Shown piece by piece: positions 25,606 through 38,249 of a stretch of 64,000 nucleotides of DNA. The stretch is from Lophius americanus (lineage: Eukaryota; Chordata; Actinopteri; Lophiiformes; Lophiidae), in assembly GCA_037951165.1 (NCBI GenBank), contig JBBDHG010000032.1, positions 9,882,001 to 9,946,000 on the forward strand. The letters run 5' to 3'. The stretch's first letter is position 1; each line of letters opens with the position of its first letter. The notes under the pieces were generated by a model that saw only the letters and a program-made list of their open reading frames with translations, ran no database searches and was not told where the DNA came from. A program made the translations under genes and the position numbers.

Positions 25606-26684
25606 GGTCAGACATTGAAAGACAGAGATTTGGTATACTAAGATTGTAAGATAATGTTTTTAGTTTTATGGGTTGAACTCCCACTGGGTTCATTCATACT
25701 TAAATGGATTCACACTCATGGAACTGCAAGCTGCTGAGCTTTCAAAGCATCCACCAAATATCACACGTTAATGGCCTATATTACCATATTTTAACTCCAC
25801 TGAGCGAGCAAAGCTCCCTATGTGGTATTTCTGAATGCTGAAGTTTTTAAATTCCCACACTTTGTGGGCAGCGATTGGGATAAAGGCTTTCTTTTGCCAA
25901 AGTCTCTGTTGCATGGCGTAATAAAGCATTACGGTGAAAGAAGAGGTCAAACTTCTCTCTCACACTGTATATATGCAATGTATAGATTACTGATCCTCCT
26001 GATGGACATGTAGTTGATTTAACAGAGAGCAGAAGAGCTACGTGTGTAGTAACCCCAAACGCACAGAGAGTCACTGATGCTGCTCAGCGATTGCATTCCC
26101 ACTGGGCACCATTTGTAAAATTTATGTGCGCATGGTGTTGTAAGTCACTTTAAATGGATGAAATGGAGCACTACTGACTTGAACAGCATCCTCATGGGAA
26201 TGCTACTATTCTACGGGCGGTTGGAGTCTGATGAAAAAAGTTCCACTCTTCTTCACAGTAGAGTGACACTTTTAAGTTTCAACACTATATTTGATCGGTC
26301 TCATGCTGTTCACAGCTCAAGCTTGATGATAAGTTTGTATCAGAGTTGATGGTATATAGTTAGACAGCATATCCATACTGTACATGTCAGTCCTATATCT
26401 TAACTCTCACGCTTTTGCTTTGAGGTACCTGAGATATCGCTCTCAGAGTGTGAAAAAAACAGTATTTCATTGCATATCATTATGAAACAGTTTGCAATTT
26501 GGCCCGACACGTTAGCATTTTAGGAAGCCTTTTTAACCATTGTCTCAGTCATGATTAGGGGACTTTAGGTAAAATTGCAAAAGGTCCAGTAAACCTACCC
26601 TCCACCCCCTGCTGAGGTCCATGCAGTTCAGTACCTACAAATAATGGCCCACGCCCTTGTCAGAAATTCATTTTCTGACAAAAA

Positions 26685-26835
26685 ACAGTTTCAGTCAGAA
26701 AAACTATCTCCTTGCAGCCTTGCAGATCCATCAACCTCATCATTCATCAGTCTCAGTAGAGTCATCAGCCACGACCACCAGTATACATGGTCGGGGGGTG
26801 TTATATATTGCTGCTGCTCAGGGCAGACACCCTGA
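26685..26835 (+). repeat. Unclassified interspersed repeat, family B
   Basis: Starts near 'cagtcagaaaaa' and runs through 'cattcatcagtctcagtaga', 'gtcatcagccacgaccacca', a G-run and 'gctcagggcaga'. Collinear with the minus-strand copy at 19.4-19.6 kb. Confidence 0.65.
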
Positions 26836-27305
26836 GTGATACAGTAAACATTCTGTAGTTCACATTACATTACTAAACAAAGTATAAATGTTGTCAGATC
26901 TTTGGTCACATGTTTTTTGAACAGCTAATCATTAACAATGTTTCTCAGATTTTTGACGTATTACTTCTATCTTCCAGACTGCTTTGGTAAGGTTACTAAA
27001 CTATTACAAATCTCATAGTCAAAAATACTGTCCCTGGACAGGATAAATATGACCCAAAATTCAATTAGCTCTTCGCCCCCTTATCGTCACCGTATTTCCC
27101 TTCAGTGAAGATGTGATACCCGCACTGGAGAATTTTATAAAATGCTTTTTTATTCTAAACTAATTTTAACACTCACTTAAAGATGGAAGCACAAACAGAA
27201 ATAAATATAAATCCAATATCACAACCCTCCCTCCAAAATGCAGCTGTGAAATGCAAACTCCATTGCCTTATGCCAAATTTGCTAGCAGGTCAATAAGTTC
27301 CATCT

Positions 27306-28133
27306 CTAGTGGAACAATATCTGCCCCCTTGTAACCTCTTCTGAAAATATTGAAACATTTCTGACCAGAGATGGATTCTGAATGAATTTGCTCTTTGAAT
27401 GAGAAGTTTTTCTCAGCTCCTGCATTTCTTTTCTATCAAGAATTGTTTTGGACACACCATCCATACACACTTTTGTTATTTCTCCATCAGTAATGAGATT
27501 TATGACACAAAATCCATTGCTGCGATTGAATGAGAGAAGACCATGCATATTCCTCATACTAGATTATGAATAATTTTTCTTCAGCGTGTCTTTGTCTGTG
27601 TATAGCTTCATTATGATGTTTAGTATTTACACTTTTGACAATCACAACAAACTCCACGCAAATTAGGCACCGGCCTTATAGAGCTTGAAGCAGTAATATA
27701 AATATTTGTTCTTCTGTTTGGTCATCTTGATTTGCTCAGTTTTCATTGTCATATTCTAAATTTGTATAATGCCATCTTGCAAGGAGCTTAGGTCCAGAAT
27801 TGAAGGCATTTTCTTAATGAAGACATTATTTTTAAACACTGTCCCATTCTTGCAACCAAATTGTATCAGAAATTTAGCACGGTCGTCCAATTGGATCACA
27901 GAGCACACAGATGGAAATACAAATTCTATTTTAACAAAATGTCTGATACATTGATTAGCCTTAACATTACAACCACCAGTGTAACATTGGGTAAGCTCCC
28001 TTTTGCCCCCAAAACAACTTGGCAATCGACGGCTTGTTGTCATACCGTTTATCTTCTTAAAAAATAAAGATTCTGAACCAGCATTAATTTGTGGTACAGT
28101 AGTTCTTGTTTGTGGAGTGTCCCATTCATCCAT
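27306..28133 (-). pseudogene. Unassigned coding-like frames, possibly decayed
   Basis: Two minus-strand frames, 28133-27756 (125 codons) and 27557-27306 (83 codons), lie in the same reading frame. About 200 bp between them carries several stops. Their composition is not low-complexity (mixed charged residues, Cys and Met), unlike most frames here. I recognise no domain. A strong hairpin begins 8 bp upstream of the first ATG (28141-28201). This may be a relic of a mobile element or virus-like insertion, but a 125-codon frame is also possible by chance in 64 kb of such DNA. Confidence 0.25.
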
Positions 28134-28140
28134 GTCATGT

Positions 28141-28201
28141 TAATCCTTCAAGGTTGAATTTGAAGGAACTAGACTCCACCTAGTTCAACCTTCAAGGATT
28201 A
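28141..28201. repeat. Bulged inverted repeat (hairpin)
   Basis: Right arm 28180-28201 pairs with 28141-28158 plus 28167-28172, with one mismatch. An 8-base bulge (28159-28166) sits on the left arm, and a 7-base loop 'actccac' closes it. It has the size of a small precursor hairpin, but nothing shows that it is transcribed. Confidence 0.8.
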
Positions 28202-28209
28202 CAATAGCT

Positions 28210-30185
28210 TCTATAAGGGTCACAATCGGCTCTATGAGCCAAACATTTGAGCACATTCACAAAAGTAATTCTATTTTTTCCTCAGTAAACATGCCAACTT
28301 ATAGACGTACAGCTGCATTTCACCATCAGCACATTGGATTAGCTGTTATTGAGCATCAGGTGAATGATATTGCGTTACGTGAAGAAGCTTTGTATCAGTG
28401 ATCTGTGCTCCTCTGGGAGACTCCATAGAATCACACGTGCCAATATCGATACTAACAACCTGCATTTCCCAGGAAAAATACTTATTCCTCTATATTAAAT
28501 TCTTTCAAAGCCTTTCTAACATTATACGCGTTTGGACAAACAAGCAAATGGACTGTGACATTGCAAGTGATGAATTCAGTTTCAAAATGTATTAAATTTG
28601 TTTAAAGTCAACTATAAGAAGATTGTATGATGATGAGTTCTTCCATGTCTACTATCATATCATATCATATACAACTATCTATCTATCTATCTATCTATGT
28701 CATTTTTTCTTTTGAGTAAAGGTGATGTAAGGTATTTAAGGCTGCCCTGATGACCCTAAGCATAACCCCTACCCATTTAATTGTTGTAGAAGCAGCAGTA
28801 CTACTCTCTTGGCCCTCTCACTCTTGGGAAATATATTTTTAATGTCAATGAGGAGTACACCATGTAAAATAAAGGATAGAACAAAAATATTATTCCTTGC
28901 AGTTAGAATAATGAAGCCTTCAATTCGGCCCCAAAGCAACTAGTTTTAAACATCTTAATGTGAGAAATGCTGATGGGAAGATGTATAAATAAGGTATCTT
29001 GTCAGAATGGGATTAATACATAATTATGATGTGACCAGCAGATAAGTATAACAGTATGTTGAATTCTTAAGAAAATTAGTGCAGATCATCACAGGGATGA
29101 CACATAGAGACAAAATTATTGCCGATCAGCTTGCACTGAACTTCAGCACCACCATGCTGAACAGCTCCGAAGCTGATAATTGGATTTTTCTCTACCTCTT
29201 GACTGCTGTGTGAAATCCCCATCCCTAGCTCACTGGTCAATCAATAAATGGAAATAAACAAGGGGAATATACAGTTGCTCACTTGGTCAATTTGTAGTCA
29301 TGTAATTGTACCGTATACTTGTACTGCTGATAGTAGACGTCACAGTAAAATTACATTATCAGCATCGGAAAGTGTTTCTTTCCTAATTAGTTTCATTGAT
29401 GCACAAAGAAACGAGGGACAAATGAGGAAATAACGAAAGGCAAGAAAAAAGTGTGTTTCTGAATAATAACTGCTGAGAATCTCCTCGAAGCACACCGAGT
29501 TAGTTCAATACCCAGGCCCCGGGCTATGATCCGGTTCTTTCTCCCCATTGTTCTTATGTTTTCTCAATCTTTCAATCTTTGCCTGTCATTACCAATCCCA
29601 TCTGATCCCTTCCTGCCCCCCACACCAACCCTTGAGCTTTCCTCATCCAAGTGTTTTCCTTAATCTCCTGGGTTAAGGGAATAAAGGGTATAAGGCATTT
29701 CATTTTATGGTTAACTTCAGAAGACCTCATTTAAGTCGAGACATTTGATGGCGATTTGATTACTAATTAAACACAGGCAGAATTCCGGGAAATAAAGATT
29801 CTAGTCAGTTTTATTGTGCAAATACAGCAAACAGTGCACACACAGATATACACCGATCACATTTCTTATCTTTGGACACTTGAAAATATCACCAAAACCT
29901 ATTTGTAGATAAAAACACGCTAGTAAGTATAATAACATGTTCTTGTTATTAATAAATATAAAGGCCAAGAACACGTTCACTCCAATGGACTCCTTTTATG
30001 CCTTTCCCTACAAGTCTCTCTAATCTTAGATAAAGTGGATTATTTTTTCTTGTAAGAGGAGTTTAAACTACATTTTTTTTGTGTGTGTATGGAAAGAAAC
30101 ATAAAATATTTTTTGTGTTGTTGCAATGCATGTGTGACCATGTCAATCACAATTGAGCTGGGACTAAGCTCTCTATATGGCCGAG
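28210..30185. other. Gene-free stretch with short tandem repeats
   Basis: No gene recognised. A (CTAT)n run lies at about 28675-28697, next to 'catatcatatcatata'. Confidence 0.45.
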
Positions 30186-30189
30186 TTTG

Positions 30190-30493
30190 GTAAATGTACT
30201 GTACTTATACAGCGCTTTTGTAGTCTGTTTGACTACTCAAGGCATTTTTTCAACACGAGTCATCATTCACCCATTCATGATACAGGCTGCCATGCAAGGC
30301 ACCACATGCTCATCAGGAGCAGTGACCATTCACGCCATCATTCACAAACCAATGAAACAGCCATTGGGAGCAATTTGGGGTTCAGTATCTTGCTCAAGGA
30401 CACTTCGACATGTAGACTGCAATGGCTGGGGTTTGAACCACTGACCTTCAGATAAGGGGACAACCACTATACCAACTGAGCCACCGTCGCTCA
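30190..30493 (-). repeat. tRNA-derived SINE, near complete
   Basis: On the minus strand the head is intact: A box complement 'ccaactgagcca' (30472-30483) and B box complement 'ggggtttgaacc' (30428-30439). The body includes 'agtatcttgctcaaggacac' and 'cattgggagcaatttggggt'. It reads through the inner site where the copy at 22.8-23.1 kb has its inversion, so it shows the unrearranged state. Confidence 0.85.
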
Positions 30494-30499
30494 GTTTGC

Positions 30500-32250
30500 T
30501 CGGAGATTTGGCCCTATGATGCCCTGCTCTCTGCCACAGTTGGCAGCCATTCGCAGGCGTAAGCCGTGTTGTAGGAGAGCAGGTGAAGCACCTCGAAATT
30601 ATTGTGGTAGATTTATACTTGCAGAACTGTAGTTATTCCTGGCTATGGCAGGAAGGCTATGAATACATAGCCTCATGCTGTTGACTTTCTTAATGATATA
30701 ATGTTCTTTCCTGTGTGTGGCCTGACTCTGAACTCTGCGAGCACCAAATTATTTTTCACCAAGGTACACATAAAACCATTTACCGGTCAGTTAGTGCAGT
30801 CAGAATAACATTTATAATCTCAGGACAATGGCACCTGTCAGATCCATCCAATATTAGCCTGGTGTTGTTTTCATATGGCTAGCTGCTGTATGTCGCAGAG
30901 AGAAAGAGGGTTAAAGTTAGCAACTTCTATGTAATTTTTCTTCCACACAAACAGAAAAGAGTCCATATTATACACAAGATAAAGCAGAATGTTCTGTTGA
31001 TGGAAGCATGTCAACCATCATTCATGATTAAAACAAAAAGGTTTTTTTGTGGACATAAAAACCTTTGCTTGAGTTTTTTTTTTTCTTTACTATGGAAAAT
31101 TAAATAATCACTTTGTGTTCTTAGTCGCCATTTGAAGGTGCCTGACGGACCCAGACACAATAATTGTTGGCTTTTACTGCAGTGTCCCTTAATGGGAGTA
31201 ACAGACAACACAGAAAGGGACCTGCTGAGGCTTTAGTTAGTGTCTGAAATACCTGAATTTAATGGTTCATATATCTTTTCACACATCATCATCATCAACA
31301 TGAATATACAGATGACCTTCATCTACTTTTATCCCACCAGGAAAATGTCCTTGAAAGCCAGTGACAGCAGTAACCATGTATCTTAACAAGCCATTCAGCT
31401 CACACCTGAATCGCTCTCATCGGTGACGCCTGCATGCCAGTCTGTCTCCGTCTCCTCACAGGGGTTTACCTGTGTACGTTTTAGGTTTTGTTTTTTTTCG
31501 TTTTTATTTATTTCATTGAGGCAACTGAACTGCACAGAAAGTCTTTTTACTTTCTTTGTGGTTTTTAAAATCTGAAATTTCATTTAGTTTTTTTGTACCT
31601 ACATAAAAATAAATAATATCTGAAAATCTGAGATTTAGAAGCAAAGTGTGTCTGTCCACAAAAAAAACCTCACCCATACTGACATCGCCATGCACACCTC
31701 CAAGGTGACTCTTGTGCCATCTTGCATGATAAATGGCAACAGCTCATTTAAAAAAAATGTAGGAGCTAAAGGGATTTCATTCACCTTTTTGAATCATTCA
31801 TATCTTAATCAAAGGATAATAACAGTAAAGATGGATGAGAAAGTTAAAATATTCAACGGCTCCAACCATTATGAAGATTACAAATTTGCATATTAGTCTA
31901 AAACTAACACTTCTTCTGTTAATTAAGTGATTCATCAATCAAGGATATATAATTTTGTTATAAGGGTTATTAACTTTACAGTCCCTCGAAATACAATATC
32001 TCATTCAGTAGACGCAATATGTGTGTAGAAGTTTCTCTCATAATCGTAAAAAAAGTTCAGTAGAGATGGACAACAACAATATCAGTAGAATGCCCATTAG
32101 TTCATCGAATGCTCTCATCAATGCATCAATTTTCATCCACTCTTCTCATATTTTTAGCGCTTTGCTTCACTTCAAGGTTGTGCTTGCAGTGTCCCCAAGA
32201 CAACGACAATATAGTTGCTAATTTTCTTGTGATAACTAGATAATTAATTT
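30500..32250. other. Gene-free stretch
   Basis: No gene recognised. AT-rich + strand frames at 31648-31896 and 32021-32221 have no motif I can name. They border the unassigned coding-like block that follows. Confidence 0.4.
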
Positions 32251-32251
32251 T

Positions 32252-32486
32252 TTATCTCAAGAAAACGGCTGGTGTGAACCAGGTTCTGTATTTTCCCTCG
32301 CAACACAGGCTTAGCAGTTCTTTGGTTCCATCTGGAATCATTTGCAGGGAAGTCCTTTCAGGAGTAATATTCTTGGAACTGTTTGTATGTATCAGGAATT
32401 TCCATAAATACAGCATAATATTGCTTAAGGGATGTGGACCAATTAACTGGTCTAAATCTGACAAATGCCCTCTCAGGGAGGAGTGA
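32252..32486. other. Coding-like frames on both strands, unassigned
   Basis: A 70-codon frame on each strand covers nearly the same bases (minus 32464-32252, plus 32486 end). Neither shows a known domain, and I cannot tell which, if either, was coding. It is noted because it adjoins the better supported relic at 32584-33310. Confidence 0.2.
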
Positions 32487-32583
32487 GTCCAACATGATAA
32501 TCATTTGGAGATAGTGTGAACATACATATGATATCAGGAGAATTATCTTTGCTGTGCAGGTTCAATTAAAGTCACGAGGGGCT

Positions 32584-33310
32584 TTATGCACTTGGAAAGT
32601 AACGAACTACTTGTGGATGCTGCTGTTTATTTTGTCCGTGGGGTAGAAGACACTTGGTTCCCTGTGAGTGACAAACATCTTTAGTAGGCATTACAACCCC
32701 ATTAAGAATAACTGGGTATTGGTCCTTCATAATAACATTTTGCAGGAGTTGACGATCATTCATTCGAACAAAGTAGAGACGATCAAAACTGGACCTAAAA
32801 TTTGCTTTCTGCAATAATGCTGGTAAAGTTTGAAGAATGCTTGACATACGAGAGAATTATCTAAACTTGTACTTAATATCCAGTGGTGAATTAATTTCAC
32901 ATTGTTGTTCTGTGTATAATAAAGAGTAAACATTATCAGTATTATCCATGGCCTTGTTATGTCCTACTACTTTTCCTCCTCCCTCCACGATTGTTGTGTT
33001 ACATAAAGTACCAGAAAACCTTAGAACTGCCAAGCTAAGGTTTCTTCAGGGATGAAGTGGCTGTGGTCCACTGGGCCTACAAGATAATCCCAAATCCTTA
33101 ACACCGCGCTCACAGCTGCTGTATTTACTTATGACATGAACTCCAATTTACATCCAGTAAGTTTGAGGGTAAGTTTAATTCTCAGTATCGAGGGGAATAA
33201 ATACGCTTTCATTTCATTTTTAGCATCGCCACATTCCCCCCAATAAACAACAAACAGCCCCTAAAGTAACATTAGCTTTCTGCTTGTACCCAAAACTAAA
33301 TGTAGTTGGT
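32584..33310 (-). pseudogene. Unassigned decayed coding sequence
   Basis: Read on the minus strand, a mixed-composition protein-like sequence can be followed from about 33310 to a terminal stop at 32584, but only by changing frame. One frame is open from 33045 down to 32584 except for a TAA at 32857-32859. It begins after a TGA at 33046-33048. A second frame is open at 33128-33024 and again at 33260-33132, separated by a TAA at 33129-33131. A third covers about 33310-33245. Adjacent pieces abut or overlap at each break, which is the pattern of an old gene with small indels, not of random frames. No family recognised; a mobile element, an old viral insertion or a host pseudogene are all possible. 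It cannot encode a full protein. Confidence 0.4.
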
Positions 33311-33761
33311 CCTTAATGATTCCAAACAATTGCTGTGTCCGTCATATGATCACATTTAGGCTTCAGTGACAAAAAACTGAATAAATGGAAGAAAGAATAT
33401 TCCAGATTTCCTAGTCCATCATAGAAAATAAGCTATCATGAACATTTCATGTGAATGAACCTGATATTGATCTGAAGTCAACATCACTCCTCTGGGATAT
33501 TTGGAGGATATTTAAGTGTTTTAAAGAAATATCTTTCATAGCAACAGCAAGAGGGAATTATTTTTTTTTGCCAACAATGAAATCAGAGCAGCGTGATACG
33601 TGTATCCACAAACTGAACTACCAGCAATTTATTGAAAGTTTCAAACACTTCTGTACCGTCCAACAGATGCCTTCTTCATCACCAAAAAGTTCATCCTAAT
33701 AATTAAGAAATGGGAGGCCTTAAATTGAAGTGAACATGAGAAATACTTCTGTAAAAGTAAT

Positions 33762-34150
33762 TAGAATTAAAGTAACAATGCATCAATCACATTTTTGTGT
33801 CTCATAAAAAAACTACATTTACTACATTTGGTGTGCTTCTCCTTATTCCAACACATTAGTGCATCAACTACTTGATGAACGGTTCACTTTGAAGTTTTTA
33901 CATCATTATGAAGTTGTGTTGTGGATGTTCCTGAGACAAACTGAGAACCTTTAACGTCATCTTTGAAGACTGGCCTGGCACGGATAAATCTTTCTGTAAC
34001 ATTTGATATACTCTGGGAAAACTCTGGAAATAATCCTTTTTGTTGTGGAATGAGAAAAAACATGGTATAAACCATAATATTTAGGTCTTAATATGTTTCT
34101 TCTATGTCATTCCACACTATACAACCTGAATTCCCTGAAATGCTTTTCCT
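33762..34150 (-). pseudogene. Unassigned decayed coding sequence, second block
   Basis: The minus-strand frame of 34075-33884 continues in the same frame past its stop, down to about 33762, with a Cys- and Lys-rich stretch at about 33845-33790. It also extends upstream to about 34150 with a single stop. Roughly 130 codons with two stops. No domain recognised. It has the same polarity as the block at 32584-33310. A + strand frame (33451-33699, 82 codons) lies between the two. Confidence 0.3.
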
Positions 34151-34969
34151 CCTGGCCTCATTATAACTTGTAACTCATCCGCACCTCTGTCGTTCTCAAA
34201 TTTTCTCATGTCTCAAGTCATGGGATTTTTTCTTTTACTTCATTGCAATGTCTTCCATTTATCAGTTTTAATGAACAAGGATGTCACATTAATGACACAA
34301 AACCCAGTAGTTAATGTTGCATGACGGACACAAACCATAAGGCCCTTTATCCTTCTCTGTGCTGTGTTAATTAACACACAGTGTTTTCATTCGACTGAGA
34401 GTTACCTGGTTGGATTTTAAGGCCAAGGCCTTATGCAAAAAACGATGTTTGTTCTCCATTCTTTTTAAAGTTATCGACAGTGAGATATAAAAGTCTGACG
34501 GCTGGTGATTACATCGTATATTCAGGGACAAAGTGTATACCAGCACACTGTTGAAAAGCTCTACAAAAGTATAAAATTGCTGGTAGGAGTTAAGAGTGTA
34601 AAAGTTGTATTGGCTACAGGTGGCTCGGCTTTTATGGATAGAGAGATGCATGTCTAGTTTTCATGAAAACAAGATTGTATTGTGAAAAGATGATTTGTGA
34701 AAGTAAGAAGACAAATTAAGAGGAGGTAGAAAGAGAAGAAAATAATGAATACCATATACAGTGGACAGTATTGATTGTGTAAGGAGAAAACAGTCAATAA
34801 GCTCTGGTGACATTTTGGTCAGGAAGCATTTCTTTACAATCTTGGGTGATAGTTTATTTCTCTTACCATTCTGTCACTCACACTTTTTATATAGGCTCAG
34901 TAACATGTTCTAGAGCTGTCACTTATCAGGTGTTCTCATCTGCTGGTCACCTATCCATTAGCACACAGT

Positions 34970-35070
34970 CAAATTTGCAGATTCAACGACATCGTCTGTC
35001 TCTGCCAAGTCATCAGCTGCCACCACCAGTGTCCGGACATCAAGGGGGAATCTTCAAACGAACTTGTGAT
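34970..35070 (+). repeat. Family B, short copy
   Basis: 'tttgcagattcaacgacatc', 'gtctctgccaagtcatcagc' and 'ccaccaccagtgtccggaca' followed by 'tcaagggggaa' match the family B core. Confidence 0.6.
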
Positions 35071-35099
35071 CAAATATCGACTGAATGACAAATCAACTT

Positions 35100-36340
35100 T
35101 ACTTCATTCACATTCACTCCTCAATTAAATAGTTTTTCCATCCTTGATAGATGAAAGACTCTATGTCTTAACACTTGAATGTCCTGCTCGACTGGTTGTT
35201 TCAGCACATTTTGAGTTGTTATTTCTTATTTGAAAATGTGTGCCACATGGCTGGACCTGTTTATAAAATGACCCACTGGTAGCACATATATGCAGGGATC
35301 AATGGGGAGCGCCACAGGTCATAACTAAGATTTTTTATTGGCATACTAAAGCATTTGAGGACTTACTAGAATTATGTAATTTGAGAGTGCCTAGGATAAA
35401 CATTAGTAAACGAATACATTTACCACAAAGAAATAATTTACACAGTGTTATTTTTTTTCTTGGTGAGGTCGTTGAAGGGTTTTAAGTAGGGTTACTAGTT
35501 GCAGAGTATAAAGCTGATGTAAAATTTGTGTCATTACAAAATATTTCATCTTGTATTGTGACATGTATATCAAAACATATTTTATGAAACTGTGAAAAAG
35601 CAGATCATAGTACTGTAAATACAAATCATAGTACTATCATTACAAATTATGATTAATAAGAATAAGGCGAGGCTGTATACTTGTATAACCATGATACTAC
35701 CTGATTCCATACGGCGGCAATTTCATTCCATTACCACTCTCCTCCAAGGAGAAATGATAGAAGCTTATAAAAATACAACATATAACATGACAACATGTTC
35801 CTGTGTATTCATTTTTGGATCACAGCATACAGATCCACTTGACAGTGTCCACACTGTCCTTGGTTGCCAGTACACCACTGATAGAGGGATTACAGCAAAG
35901 GATCAATCTTCAGCCAACACATAGGACAGATATGGAGGTCTGAGTGTCCACTGCCTATCTACTGCCAGATATGCTGCTTATAGGTGATTTCCCGAAACAC
36001 ATAAACTGTGTTGTGCACTCATCTGTGCTGTTCAAGGTTACACTTTCACGGTGTCTGGTCTGCAACGATCCAAATATTTTCAAAATGTCAGACATTTGAA
36101 AATGAAGTCAGACATTTTACTTTGATGGATGTTTAATAATAAACAGAAGAATCTGTTTTATTTACTTCAAACGCTAAAGTTTCCACAAGGTAAAGGCCTT
36201 GTCTTTACTTTTTTTTTAAAATTTAAAATAGTTCCAAGAAATTATGTAAATCTTTTAACCTGTATTTCTAACAAAAAATACATGAAAGCTGGGCATTATT
36301 AAATATTCTAAAGGACAGAGCTGCGTTCTGAGAATCTTAC
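35100..36340. other. Gene-free stretch
   Basis: No gene recognised. The 91-codon + frame at 35649-35924 has no motif. Confidence 0.45.
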
Positions 36341-36344
36341 CGTG

Positions 36345-36910
36345 CCATGAATTTAACCCTTTAATGAACTCATCAAGAAAGAAATATAGCATATTTATTT
36401 CCTTGTATATTTTAATTGTTTGGCCATAATTTAATATCCTAGACCCTCTAAATTTAAAATATAATTACACATTGTTTGGTCAAGCAAAAATTGATTTCAC
36501 TATTTTGAACATGAAATTTCATGTTTGAACAACATTTCAAATCGCATTTTAATTAGTTCGCTGAATGTTTTGGTAAATAAAACTTTTTGACCATTAGTAG
36601 ACATTTGGCTTGTATAAATGTACATAATTCTGTTTAGTAACTCCTCACATGATTTGATATGCCGAAAAAAAACAATAATAGACTTGGACTTTCTTAATAG
36701 CCATTGTAAGTGCCTCCACCTCTGTGGTGTCGCCCAGGGCTCCTCTTTGGCCCCTTACTCTTTACCATAAACATACTTCCACAAGGTCATATTATAAACA
36801 TGCTCAGTCATATTTTTCTATAAGAAATAGTGACTCAGAATGTGCTCAGCCAAACAGTTGAGCGGGACATCAAAAAATTAGGTGTTAGGGATTAGACTGG
36901 TATTCATCAT
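36345..36910 (+). pseudogene. LINE reverse transcriptase relic (L2/Rex-like)
   Basis: At 36724-36815 the + strand reads as the RT block that in L2/Rex-type LINEs is 'SGVPQGSILGPLLF' followed by 'LPLG.II'. Here it appears as 'GVAQGS' and, after a one-base frame change, 'FGPLLFTINILPQGHII'. The codons where the catalytic Y-A-D-D should follow (about 36818-36835) are lost and include stops. The upstream 'ccctttaatgaactcatcaa' and 'gaccctctaaatttaaaat' text is shared with copies at 43.77 and 46.29 kb. Confidence 0.65.
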
Positions 36911-37904
36911 AAAAAAGGGGGTTAAACTCATCTACACTAATCCATTGCCAAGAAAGGTCCTGCGTGTGTAGCCCCCCGCCCATTTTAAGAAGAATAAGTT
37001 ATAAAAAAAAGAAAAAGAAATAACACACTATCTCTCTGTCTTAATGATGTAATTATTTCTGTATTATCATTCATATCCATACCTCATTATATAAGCCTGG
37101 ATGCAACCACAAGCTCATTCTCATGTTAGAGAATAGAAGTTAAGTATCTTGGTTGTGGCTACAAAAACATTATTTTTGTTCACGTTCCTTTCTCTTTGTC
37201 TTATCTCTGCATTTTGAAATACAGCTCACTCACCAAACAAGAATTCTTCCCTTCAGAGTTAGAAGTTATAGGAACATGTAATGATAAATCAAGCTTGGCA
37301 AATAGGAGGAGTAAAGATCAGCTTTCGCAGCATCCGTATCACTCTCATTTTAATCTCCTGTTCCTTGAATTTATACATGAGTCAGTCCAGTGGTAGCCTA
37401 AGGCTCCTCCTAATCCCTAATCCAAGGTCTTTGGCAGATTAAGAGGAACTCTGGAGACTCCAGCCTTTCAACGGGGTGTTTGGATAGAAAAATGGACAAA
37501 AGGATGATAGGATAGTTTCCGAGGAAATAAGTCTGGACGGGATGGGGAGAGAAAAATGAAAATGATGAGATGATAGAGGAAAGGATATGAAATGTGTAAA
37601 CATCCTGTTCCATTAAGTGATTCTACTGAACAATAGGATTAATCACAAATAATTTTATTTTCCGTAATATACTACAGCAGGGGTACAACTTGATGGATAA
37701 TAGCTGCTGTTGCCCCGGTTATTGCCACTACACATGAACCTCTAGCAAAAGTAGAGCCAGAAGAATTTTCCTCTGCATCATCGGACCATATTGTTTAAAC
37801 TCACGCGTCATGTATGCCTAATCTTTATTTTTCCCAATATTATGGAATGCTGCTGTCAATGCAATATTATCCGTTCAAATAAACCAGTCATATCTACTGA
37901 ATTC

Positions 37905-38060
37905 ACTTCACAGATTCGCATAACTTCATCAGTCTCAGCAGTGTCATCAGCCACCACTACCTTTTACCGGACTCCAAGGGGGGTATACCTAACTGTTTCT
38001 CAAAGCAGATACCCTTTATTCCCAATCTCCCCGAAGTACCAAAGACTTTGTTACAGACTA
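37905..38060 (+). repeat. Family B copy
   Basis: 'cttcatcagtctcagcagtg', 'tcatcagccaccactacc', 'ccggactccaaggggggtat' and 'caaagcagataccc' follow the family B order. Confidence 0.65.
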
Positions 38061-38249
38061 ATTATCCCATTTCATCTGTGGCATTAAACATTCATCTTTA
38101 CTTCATCAGTTTGTCTTTCATGATTGATATCAATGTTAAAACAAAACTACAATTATAAGCACTTGTTAAGGCAAGGGGGAGAAAGTGGGTAGAATGGTGC
38201 TTGACGTGCCCATGATGAATCTGAGAGTGGCTCTTTTCACATGTCCATC

